From NCBI RefSeq assembly GCF_900114705.1, contig NZ_FOTW01000007.1, positions 62,001 to 126,000 on the forward strand: 64,000 bases of DNA. Direction: 5' to 3'. The notes beneath the pieces are model-generated. The model was not told where the DNA came from and ran no database searches. It saw only the letters and a program-made list of their open reading frames with translations. Positions 56,478 through 64,000 of the stretch are shown here, piece by piece. A program made the translations under genes and the position numbers. Within the stretch, counting starts at the first letter, position 1. Each line of letters starts with the position of its first letter. The DNA comes from Rugamonas rubra (lineage in GTDB: Bacteria > Pseudomonadota > Gammaproteobacteria > Burkholderiales > Burkholderiaceae_D).

Positions 56478-59400
56478 ATGCCCGATACCACGGCACACGG
56501 CCCAGCAACGTCCGCCCGAGACGATGGGACCGCCCCCGACCGCCTGACCAGCGTCAGCCTCGACGACAAATACACCGCCACGACCGGCGACATCTTCCTC
56601 TCCGGCATCCAGGCCTTGGTGCGCCTGCCGATGATGCAGCGCCAGCGCGACCTGGCCGCCGGCCTGAACACGGCCGGCTTCATCTCCGGCTACCGCGGCT
56701 CGCCGCTGGGCGGCCTCGACGAGACGCTGTGGAAGGCGCAGAAGCACCTGGAGCGCCACCACGTCCAGTTCGTCCCCGGCGTCAACGAGGACCTGGCCGC
56801 CACCGCCGTCTGGGGCTCGCAGCAGGTCGACCTGATCGGCGAGGCCAAGTACGACGGCGTCTTCGCCATGTGGTACGGCAAGGGCCCCGGCGTCGACCGC
56901 TGCGGCGACGTCTTCAAGCACATGAACCACGCCGGCACAGCCAAGCTCGGCGGCGTGCTGCTGGTGGCCGGCGACGACCACGGCGCCTACTCGTCGACGT
57001 TGCCGCACCAGTCCGACCACCTGTTCTCCGCCTCGATGATCCCCCTGCTCTACCCCTGCAACGTGCAGGAGTACCTCGACCTGGGCATCCACGGCTGGGC
57101 CATGTCGCGCTTCTCCGGCTGCACGGTGGCCTTCAAGGCGCTGGCCGACACGGTCGAGTCCTCCGCCTCGGTCGACGCCGACCCGTTCCGCGTCGAGGTC
57201 AAGATCCCGCAGGACTTCGTCATGCCCGAGGGCGGCCTGAACGCCCGCCTGTCGAGCATTCCGCTGGGCCAGCAGGCGCGCAACCAGGAAGCGCTGATGC
57301 AGGACTACAAGATCTACGCCGCCCTGGCCTACGCCCGCGAGAACAAGCTCAACCACACCACCATCACCAGCCCGGACGCCAAGCTGGGCATCATCGCCTC
57401 CGGCAAGTCCTACCTCGACGTGCTCGAGGCGCTCGAGGAGCTCGGCATCGACGAGGAGATGGCCGCCAAGGTCGGCCTGCGCCTGTTCAAGGTGGCCATG
57501 CCCTGGCCGCTCGAGCCGGACAGCGTGCGCGAGTTCGCCCAGGGCCTCGACGAGATCCTGGTGGTCGAGGAGAAACGCCAGATCGTCGAGTACCAGTTGA
57601 AGGAACAGCTGTACAACTGGCGCGACGACGTGCGCCCCCGCGTCATCGGCAAGTTCGACGAAAAGGGCGAGTGGGTCGCGCCGCGCGGCGAATGGCTGCT
57701 CACCTCGAAGGCCGACTTCTCCGTCTCGCAGGTGGCGCGCGTCATCGCCAGCCGCGTCAAGCGGCTGATCTCCGACCCGGTCACCTGCGACCACATCAAG
57801 GCCCGCCTGAGCTTCCTCGACGCCAAGGACGCCGTGCTGAAGAAGGCCATCAACACGCCCTTCCGCCCCGCCTTCTACTGCTCCGGCTGCCCGCACAACA
57901 CCTCGACCAAGGTGCCAGAGGGCAGCCTGGCGCTGGCCGGCATCGGCTGCCACGTGATGGCCACCTCGATCTACCCCGAGTTCAACAAGCTCACCACCCA
58001 CATGGGCGGCGAGGGCGCGCCGTGGATCGGCCAGGCCGCCTTCTCGACGATCCCCCACGTGTTCCAGAACCTGGGCGACGGCACCTACTTCCACTCCGGC
58101 TACCTGGCCATCCGCGCCGCCGTCGCGGCCAAGGTCAACATGACCTACAAGATCCTCTACAACGACGCGGTGGCGATGACCGGCGGCCAGCCGGTCGACG
58201 GCATCACCTCGGTGCCGATGATCGCCCAGCAGATGGCGGCCGAAGGCGTCAAACGCATCGCCCTGGTGACCGAGGACCTGAACCGCTACACCGACCGCTC
58301 GGCGCTGCCGGCCATCGTCAGCCTGCACGACCGCAAGGACATGGACGCGGTGCAGCGCGAGCTGCGCGAAGTCGGCGGCGTCTCCGTGCTGATCTTCGAC
58401 CAGACCTGCGCCGCCGAGAAGCGCCGCCGCCGCAAAAAGGGCGAGTTCCCCGACCCGGCCAAGCGCATGGTCATCAACGAGGCCGTCTGCGAGGGTTGCG
58501 GCGACTGCGGCATCCAATCCAACTGCACCTCGATCCTGCCGAAGGAGACCGAGTTCGGCCGCAAGCGCACCATCGACCAGTCGTCCTGCAACAAGGACTA
58601 CTCCTGCGTGAAGGGCTTCTGCCCGAGCTTCGTCACGGTCGAAGGCGGCGCGCTGAAAAAGACCAAGACCGGCGTCACCAAAAACAACGAGGACGACGGC
58701 TACGGCGCCCTGCCCGAGCCAACGCTGCCGGACTGCGAACAGCCCTACAACATCCTCATCAACGGCATCGGCGGCACCGGCGTGATCACCGTCGGCGCGC
58801 TGATGGGCATGGCCGCCCACCTCGAAGGCAAGGGCGCCTCGGTGCTGGACATGACCGGCATGTCGCAAAAGAACGGCTCGGTCACCTCCCACGTCAAGGT
58901 GGCCAAGACCCCGGCCCACCTGCGCGCGCAGCGCATCGCCACCGGCGAGGCCGACCTGGTGCTGGGCTGCGACATGCTCACCGCCGGCGCCGCCGACGCC
59001 GTCTCGAAGATGCGTCCCGGCCGCACCATGGCCGTCATCAACCTGCACGAGCAGCCGCCCGGCACCTTCGCCCAGAACGCCGACTGGCAGTACCCGGTCG
59101 ACGAGGTGCGCGCGCTGATCAGCGAATCGGTCGGCGCCGCCGAGCACAACAGCGCCGACTTCATCGACGCCACCAAGCTGGCCACCGCGCTGATGGGCGA
59201 CTCGATCGCCGCCAACCTGTTCATGCTCGGCTACGCTTGGCAGAAGGGCCGCATCCCGCTGACCGAGGCGTCGCTGCTGCGCGCCATCGAGTTGAACGGC
59301 GTCGGCATCGCCTCCAACAAGAAGAGCTTCCTGTGGGGCCGCCGCGCCGCCGTCGACTTCAAGCGCGTCGAGAAGATCGCCACGCCGACCCAGGCCATCG

Positions 59401-60062
59401 TGGTGCAGATGCCACAGAGTCTGGAAAACGTCATCAACAAGCGCGTCGAGTTCCTCACCGCCTACCAGAACGCCGCCTACGCCGAGGGCTACGAGGCGCT
59501 GGTGAGCCAGGTGCGCGCCAAGGAGAGCGCGCTCGGACTGGGCAACAAGCTGTCGACCGCCGTCGCCAAGTACTACTTCAAGCTGATGGCCTACAAGGAC
59601 GAGTACGAGGTGGCGCGCCTGTACACCGACGGCCGCTTCGTCGAGCAGCTCAAGCAGCAGTTCGAGGGCGACTTCTCGGTCAAGTTCAACCTGGCGCCGC
59701 CGCTGTTCGCCAAGAAAGACGCCAAGGGCCACCTGGTCAAGGCCGAATTCGGCTCGTGGATGTGGCGCGCCTTCCAGCTGCTGGCCAAGGCCAAGGGCCT
59801 GCGCGGCGGCACCTTCGACATCTTCGGCTACAGCGCGGAGCGCAAGATGGAACGCGCCCTGATCGTCGAGTACCGCCAGATGGTCGAGGGCCTGCTGGGC
59901 AAACTGACGCCGGAAAACCACAGTCAGGCGGTCGACCTGGCCAACCTGCCGGAAAAAGTGCGCGGCTTCGGCCACGTCAAGGAAAAGGCCGTCGCCACCT
60001 TCCACGCCGAGAAGGCGCGCCTGCAGGCGGCCATCGACGGTGGCAGCCAGCACGCCGCCTGA
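56478..60062 (+). CDS. Fused indolepyruvate:ferredoxin oxidoreductase
   Basis: 1194 residues from ATG 56478, with TTGGAGA before it; 114 open codons upstream lack similarity. The order is a pyrimidine-type domain ([17 protein letters not shown]), a thiamine-diphosphate domain ([18 protein letters not shown]), an Fe-S Cys cluster ([13 protein letters not shown] and [13 protein letters not shown]) and a gamma domain ([14 protein letters not shown]). It oxidatively decarboxylates aryl or branched 2-oxo acids to acyl-CoA. Neighbouring icmF hints at branched-chain substrates. Confidence 0.93.
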   Translation: MPDTTAHGPATSARDDGTAPDRLTSVSLDDKYTATTGDIFLSGIQALVRLPMMQRQRDLAAGLNTAGFISGYRGSPLGGLDETLWKAQKHLERHHVQFVPGVNEDLAATAVWGSQQVDLIGEAKYDGVFAMWYGKGPGVDRCGDVFKHMNHAGTAKLGGVLLVAGDDHGAYSSTLPHQSDHLFSASMIPLLYPCNVQEYLDLGIHGWAMSRFSGCTVAFKALADTVESSASVDADPFRVEVKIPQDFVMPEGGLNARLSSIPLGQQARNQEALMQDYKIYAALAYARENKLNHTTITSPDAKLGIIASGKSYLDVLEALEELGIDEEMAAKVGLRLFKVAMPWPLEPDSVREFAQGLDEILVVEEKRQIVEYQLKEQLYNWRDDVRPRVIGKFDEKGEWVAPRGEWLLTSKADFSVSQVARVIASRVKRLISDPVTCDHIKARLSFLDAKDAVLKKAINTPFRPAFYCSGCPHNTSTKVPEGSLALAGIGCHVMATSIYPEFNKLTTHMGGEGAPWIGQAAFSTIPHVFQNLGDGTYFHSGYLAIRAAVAAKVNMTYKILYNDAVAMTGGQPVDGITSVPMIAQQMAAEGVKRIALVTEDLNRYTDRSALPAIVSLHDRKDMDAVQRELREVGGVSVLIFDQTCAAEKRRRRKKGEFPDPAKRMVINEAVCEGCGDCGIQSNCTSILPKETEFGRKRTIDQSSCNKDYSCVKGFCPSFVTVEGGALKKTKTGVTKNNEDDGYGALPEPTLPDCEQPYNILINGIGGTGVITVGALMGMAAHLEGKGASVLDMTGMSQKNGSVTSHVKVAKTPAHLRAQRIATGEADLVLGCDMLTAGAADAVSKMRPGRTMAVINLHEQPPGTFAQNADWQYPVDEVRALISESVGAAEHNSADFIDATKLATALMGDSIAANLFMLGYAWQKGRIPLTEASLLRAIELNGVGIASNKKSFLWGRRAAVDFKRVEKIATPTQAIVVQMPQSLENVINKRVEFLTAYQNAAYAEGYEALVSQVRAKESALGLGNKLSTAVAKYYFKLMAYKDEYEVARLYTDGRFVEQLKQQFEGDFSVKFNLAPPLFAKKDAKGHLVKAEFGSWMWRAFQLLAKAKGLRGGTFDIFGYSAERKMERALIVEYRQMVEGLLGKLTPENHSQAVDLANLPEKVRGFGHVKEKAVATFHAEKARLQAAIDGGSQHAA

Positions 60063-60092
60063 GGCGCCAGCGCACCCCGCACCCCGCAAAAA

Positions 60093-60121
60093 GGGGTCTG
60101 ACCCCGGACGGGGTCAGCCCC
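60093..60121. repeat. Imperfect palindromic repeat (GGGTC-GACCC family)
   Basis: GGGGTCTGACCCC and GGGGTCAGCCCC around GGAC; the second arm lacks one A. It lies 30 bp past the oxidoreductase stop and may end its transcript. Confidence 0.75.
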
Positions 60122-60185
60122 CCGCCTCCGCCCGGGGGGTTGAGTAAAGAACAATTTTCGCCGTCTGAGCTCGCCGAGTTCTTCT

Positions 60186-60205
60186 TGACGTTAACGTTAA
60201 CGTCA
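60186..60205. promoter_or_regulatory. 20-bp operator over the icmF promoter
   Basis: Perfect palindrome with arms TGACGTTAAC / GTTAACGTCA, made of overlapping ACGTTAACGT units. It coincides with -35-like TTGACG (60185-60190) and ends before TAGAAT (60113+100, i.e. 60213-60218), 48 bp before the icmF ATG. Site form and target fit LiuR, a MerR-type regulator; identity of the regulator is inference. Confidence 0.6.
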
Positions 60206-60253
60206 TATAACTTAGAATCCGCCCCAGACCGCGCACGCACAACAAGGACACCC

Positions 60254-63200
60254 ATGAACGACCTCTCCGCACCAAAAGTCGCCGCAGCGCCCGAACAGCC
60301 CAAGCTGGCCAACAAAGTCCGCTTTGTCACCGCCGCCTCGCTGTTCGACGGCCACGACGCCTCGATCAACATCATGCGCCGCATCCTGCAGTCGAACGGT
60401 GTGGAAGTGGTCCACCTGGGTCACAACCGCTCGGTCGACGAGGTCGTCACGGCGGCCTTGGCCGAGGACGTGCAGGGCATCGCCATCTCCAGCTACCAGG
60501 GCGGCCACGTCGAATACTTCAAGTACATGATCGACCTGCTGCGCCAGCGCGGAGGCGCCCACATCAAGGTGTTCGGCGGCGGCGGCGGCGTCATCGTGCC
60601 CGACGAGATCGCCGACCTGCATGCCTACGGCGTGACCAAGATCTTCAGCCCCGAGGATGGCCAGCGCATGGGCCTGGTGGGCATGATCCAATGGATGGTG
60701 CAGCAATGCGACATCGACCTGTCGCAGTATTCGCCGACCACGCTGGCGCCTCTGCTTCCCTGCGCCGGCGCCGGCGCGGCCGACATCGCCGAACGCCACC
60801 GCCCGCTGGCCCAGCTGATCACCGCGCTGGAGAACGACAAGGCCACGCCCGCGCTGCGCGCCGAGCTGCTCGAAGCGGCCGCCGGCCTGGCCGTGCCGAC
60901 CCTGGGCATCACCGGCACCGGCGGCGCCGGCAAGTCCTCGCTGACCGATGAACTGATCCGCCGCATCCGCCTCGACCAGGGCGACGCCATCGACATCGCC
61001 ATCATCTCGATCGACCCGTCGCGGCGCAAGTCCGGCGGCGCGCTGCTGGGCGACCGCATCCGCATGAACGCCATCAACCCGTGGAACGGCAAGGCCAGCG
61101 TGTTCATGCGCTCGCTGGCCACGCGCGAGGCCGGCTCCGAGATCTCGCAGGCGCTGCCCGACGTGATCGCCGCCTGCAAGGTGGCCGGCTTCGACCTGGT
61201 GATCGTCGAGACCTCCGGCATCGGCCAGGGCGACGCCGCCATCGTGCCGCACGTCGACGTGTCGATGTACGTGATGACGCCGGAATTCGGCGCCGCCTCG
61301 CAGCTCGAAAAAATTGACATGCTCGACTTCGCCGACTTCATCGCCATCAACAAGTTCGACCGCAAAGGCTCGCTCGACGCGCTGCGCGACGTCGCCAAGC
61401 AGTACCAGCGCAACCGCGAACTGTGGAGCAAGCGGCCCGACGAAATGCCGGTCTACGGCACTCAGGCGTCGCGCTTCAACGACGACGGCGTCACCGCGCT
61501 GTACCAGGGCCTGCTGCCCAAGCTGGCCCAGTTCGGCCTGCCGGCCAAGACCGGCAAGCTGCCCACCGTCGACGTCAAATACTCCAGCGGCAAGCACGTC
61601 ATCGTGCCGCCGGCGCGCGCCCGCTACCTCGCCGAGATCGCCGACACCGTGCGCGGCTACCACAAGTTCACCCGCAAGCAGGTGGTGCTGGCGCGCGAAC
61701 GCCAGCAACTGTCCGAAGCCAAGCGCATGCTGGCGCTGGCGCAAAAGCACGCCGACTTCGACGACCTGATCACCGAGCGCGACGCCGCCATGGACGGCGG
61801 CGCCAAGAAGCTGCTGGCGCAATGGCCGGACATGCAGGCCGCCTACGCCGGCGACGACTACGTGGTCAAGATCCGCGACAAGGAAATCCGCACCCGTTTG
61901 GTCCAGCACACCCTGTCCGGCACCAAAATCCGCAAGGTAGCCCTGCCGCGCTACGAAGACCACGGCGAGATCCTGCGCTTCCTGATGCTGGAGAACGTGC
62001 CCGGCTCCTTCCCCTTCACCGCCGGCGTGTTCGCCTTCAAGCGCGAGGGCGAGGACCCGACCCGCATGTTCGCCGGCGAAGGCGACGCCTTCCGCACCAA
62101 CCGCCGCTTCAAGCTGGTCTCCACCGGCATGGACGCCAAGCGCCTGTCGACCGCCTTCGACTCGGTCACCCTGTACGGCGCCGACCCGGCGCTGCGGCCC
62201 GACATCTACGGCAAGGTCGGCAACTCCGGCGTCTCCATCGCCACGCTCGACGACATGAAGGTGCTGTACGACGGCTTCAACCTGTGCAGCCCGAGCACCT
62301 CCGTGTCGATGACCATCAACGGCCCGGCACCGACCATCCTGGCGATGTTCATGAACACCGCCATCGACCAGCAGGTTGACAAGTTCGCCGAGGAGAACAA
62401 GCGCCAGCCGAGCGCCGACGAGGCGGCCAAGATCCGCGCCTGGGTGCTGCAGAACGTGCGCGGCACCGTGCAGGCCGACATCCTCAAGGAAGACCAGGGG
62501 CAGAACACCTGCATCTTCTCGACCGAGTTCTCGCTGAAGGTGATGGGCGACATCCAGGAATACTTCGTCCACCACGAGGTGCGCAACTTCTACTCCGTGT
62601 CGATCTCCGGCTACCACATCGCCGAGGCCGGCGCCAACCCGATCTCGCAGCTGGCCTTCACGCTGTCGAACGGCTTCACCTTCGTCGAAGCCTACCTGGC
62701 GCGCGGCATGCACATCGACGACTTCGCGCCGAATTTGTCGTTCTTCTTCTCCAACGGCATGGACCCGGAATACACCGTGCTGGGCCGCGTCGCCCGCCGC
62801 CTGTGGGCCGTGGCCATGCGCGACAAGTACGGCGCCAACGACCGCAGCCAGAAGCTCAAGTACCACATCCAAACCTCCGGCCGCTCGCTGCACGCGCAGG
62901 AGATCGACTTCAACGACATCCGCACCACGCTGCAGGCGCTGATCGCCATCTACGACAACTGCAACTCGCTGCACACCAACGCCTACGACGAGGCGATCAC
63001 CACGCCGACCGACGAGTCGGTGCGCCGCGCGCTGGCGATCCAGCTGATCATCAACCGCGAGTGGGGCCTGGCCAAGAACGAGAACCCGAACCAGGGCTCC
63101 TTCATCATGGACGAGCTGACCGATTTGGTGGAGGAGGCGGTGCTGCAGGAGTTCGAACGCATCGCCGAACGTGGCGGCGTGCTCGGCGCGATGGAGACCG

Positions 63201-63559
63201 GCTACCAGCGCGGCAAGATCCAGGAAGAGTCGATGCTGTACGAGCACCAGAAGCACGACGGCACCCTGCCCATCATCGGCGTCAACACCTTCCGCAATCC
63301 GAAGGCCAACGACACGCCGCAGAAGATCGAACTGGCCCGCTCCACCGACGACGAGAAGCAGTCGCAGCTGACCCGCCTCGACGACTTCCACGCCCGCAAC
63401 GCGGCCGAGGCACCGCAAGTGCTGGCGGCGCTGCAGCAGGCCGCGATCGACAACGCCAACGTGTTCGAGAAGTTGATGGACGCCGTGCGCGTCTGCTCGC
63501 TGGGGCAGATCACCACGGCGTTGTTCGAGGTCGGCGGCCAATACCGCCGCAACATGTAA
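60254..63559 (+). CDS. icmF: Fused isobutyryl-CoA mutase IcmF
   Basis: 1101 residues, full length. B12-binding domain (about 20-150) with [15 protein letters not shown]; a MeaI-like GTPase chaperone (about 200-420) with Walker [18 protein letters not shown] and conserved [10 protein letters not shown] and NKFDRKG; a linker; then the mutase barrel with the substrate-binding region ending in the family pattern [19 protein letters not shown]. It interconverts isobutyryl-CoA and n-butyryl-CoA with adenosylcobalamin, linking valine breakdown to fatty-acid metabolism. Confidence 0.96.
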   Translation: MNDLSAPKVAAAPEQPKLANKVRFVTAASLFDGHDASINIMRRILQSNGVEVVHLGHNRSVDEVVTAALAEDVQGIAISSYQGGHVEYFKYMIDLLRQRGGAHIKVFGGGGGVIVPDEIADLHAYGVTKIFSPEDGQRMGLVGMIQWMVQQCDIDLSQYSPTTLAPLLPCAGAGAADIAERHRPLAQLITALENDKATPALRAELLEAAAGLAVPTLGITGTGGAGKSSLTDELIRRIRLDQGDAIDIAIISIDPSRRKSGGALLGDRIRMNAINPWNGKASVFMRSLATREAGSEISQALPDVIAACKVAGFDLVIVETSGIGQGDAAIVPHVDVSMYVMTPEFGAASQLEKIDMLDFADFIAINKFDRKGSLDALRDVAKQYQRNRELWSKRPDEMPVYGTQASRFNDDGVTALYQGLLPKLAQFGLPAKTGKLPTVDVKYSSGKHVIVPPARARYLAEIADTVRGYHKFTRKQVVLARERQQLSEAKRMLALAQKHADFDDLITERDAAMDGGAKKLLAQWPDMQAAYAGDDYVVKIRDKEIRTRLVQHTLSGTKIRKVALPRYEDHGEILRFLMLENVPGSFPFTAGVFAFKREGEDPTRMFAGEGDAFRTNRRFKLVSTGMDAKRLSTAFDSVTLYGADPALRPDIYGKVGNSGVSIATLDDMKVLYDGFNLCSPSTSVSMTINGPAPTILAMFMNTAIDQQVDKFAEENKRQPSADEAAKIRAWVLQNVRGTVQADILKEDQGQNTCIFSTEFSLKVMGDIQEYFVHHEVRNFYSVSISGYHIAEAGANPISQLAFTLSNGFTFVEAYLARGMHIDDFAPNLSFFFSNGMDPEYTVLGRVARRLWAVAMRDKYGANDRSQKLKYHIQTSGRSLHAQEIDFNDIRTTLQALIAIYDNCNSLHTNAYDEAITTPTDESVRRALAIQLIINREWGLAKNENPNQGSFIMDELTDLVEEAVLQEFERIAERGGVLGAMETGYQRGKIQEESMLYEHQKHDGTLPIIGVNTFRNPKANDTPQKIELARSTDDEKQSQLTRLDDFHARNAAEAPQVLAALQQAAIDNANVFEKLMDAVRVCSLGQITTALFEVGGQYRRNM

Positions 63560-63620
63560 AGTTCTGCGCGCCTGCTACGATGCCCGTTTCCCGTCGCTGG
63601 CGAGTCAGCGACGGGCATTG

Positions 63621-63647
63621 AGGGTCAGACCCTGAGGGTCTGACCCT
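63621..63647. repeat. Palindromic repeat (GGGTC-GACCC family)
   Basis: Perfect 13-bp arms AGGGTCAGACCCT / AGGGTCTGACCCT around one G, 61 bp past icmF in the convergent gap. Confidence 0.8.
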
Positions 63648-63701
63648 GGATCAGCCGACCGCCGCTCAGCCGAAAAGAGCGGTTGGGGTTCGCTCCGCCA
63701 G

Positions 63702-64000
63702 TCAAGGCGCCAACGGCTCATCGCCTTCGATATCGCCCGCGCCCATCATCCGCGGCGCCGCCATCAGCCACTCGCCCAGCTGGTGGTCCTCGATCTCATA
63801 CACCCCGCGCGCGGCCTGGTAGATGATCTGCTCGGCCAGCAGTCGCTCGACGGCCACCTGCACCTGGCGCGCCGACAGCGGCTCGCCCCCCAGCCCGATG
63901 GCCAACGCCAACCTGGTGCGCGTTTCGTCCGTGTACAAGGGCGCGCGCGCCACGATGACGCGGATCACCTCGCGGTCCAACGGCCGCATCTCCATCAGCC
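63702..64000 (-). CDS. C-terminal part of a larger protein, perhaps an ATPase
   Basis: At least 97 residues; an ATG lies at 63995 but the frame is open to the window edge, so the true start is probably outside. The visible part is a winged-helix-like domain: RPLDREVIRVIVARAPLY, SARQVQVAVERLLAEQIIY, ARGVYEIEDHQLGEWL. This pattern is common at the C-terminus of STAND/AAA ATPases of unknown role. It converges on icmF. Confidence 0.45.
   Translation of the reverse strand, partial: LMEMRPLDREVIRVIVARAPLYTDETRTRLALAIGLGGEPLSARQVQVAVERLLAEQIIYQAARGVYEIEDHQLGEWLMAAPRMMGAGDIEGDEPLAP

Noticed and set aside
56424..60089. Minus-strand open frame of 1221 codons opposite the oxidoreductase
   Set aside because: Third-position GC bias keeps the antisense frame open; composition is His/Arg/Gly/Val-rich without any domain, and the sense strand is a clear enzyme.

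Overview
The window is GC-rich DNA, mostly with one long frame per gene. It comes from a betaproteobacterium, most likely Oxalobacteraceae (Massilia/Duganella/Janthinobacterium-like). The pointers are a complete type II secretion operon, the gpmA-envC-ctpA-moeB // rhodanese-grxC-secB-gpsA block, the petABC-sspAB block, an icmF isobutyryl-CoA mutase fusion, and a palindromic intergenic repeat built from GGGTC(A/T)GACCC. The taxonomic call is inference; no rRNA gene is present.

Layout: (1) 1-11.5 kb, minus strand: type II secretion operon read gspG-H-I-J-K-L-M-(small ORF)-N-D-E-F-C, followed by a secreted protein cut by the window edge. (2) 11.6-18.6 kb, minus strand: exported amidohydrolase, moeB/thiF-like gene, ctpA, envC, gpmA. 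(3) 18.7-21.7 kb, plus strand: rhodanese, grxC, secB, SH3-domain protein, gpsA. (4) 21.8-24.2 kb, minus strand: DUF2461, degS-like protease, mscL. (5) 24.5-28.8 kb, plus strand: petABC (cytochrome bc1), sspA, sspB, tRNA-Thr. (6) 28.8-31.9 kb: a lower-GC accessory patch directly behind the tRNA. It carries a Panacea-domain antitoxin with a membrane-protein partner, a resolvase remnant joined to a damaged HigA/ImmA gene, and a free-standing colicin-E3-type RNase with a small overlapping partner. (7) 31.9-35.2 kb: a J-like protein lacking HPD and an HscC-type Hsp70. (8) 35.3-37.8 kb: a quorum-sensing locus (luxR, luxI, and two RsaM-like paralogues flanking luxI) with two clear lux boxes. (9) 38-51.4 kb, minus strand: a complete Flp/Tad pilus locus. 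(10) 51.9-54.2 kb: a GGDEF cyclase and an HD-GYP phosphodiesterase facing each other. (11) 54.3-56.1 kb: a LysR regulator and a HicA-like/HTH toxin-antitoxin candidate with a 24-bp operator. (12) 56.5-63.6 kb: a fused indolepyruvate:ferredoxin oxidoreductase and IcmF, both preceded by LiuR-like palindromes. (13) The end of another gene lies at the right edge.

The core blocks are conventional. The best candidates for new biology are the three defence/addiction-like modules (Panacea plus membrane protein; E3-type RNase plus 75-residue partner; HicA-like plus HTH protein), the doubled RsaM-like genes around luxI, and a 53-codon ORF coupled at both ends between gspM and gspN.
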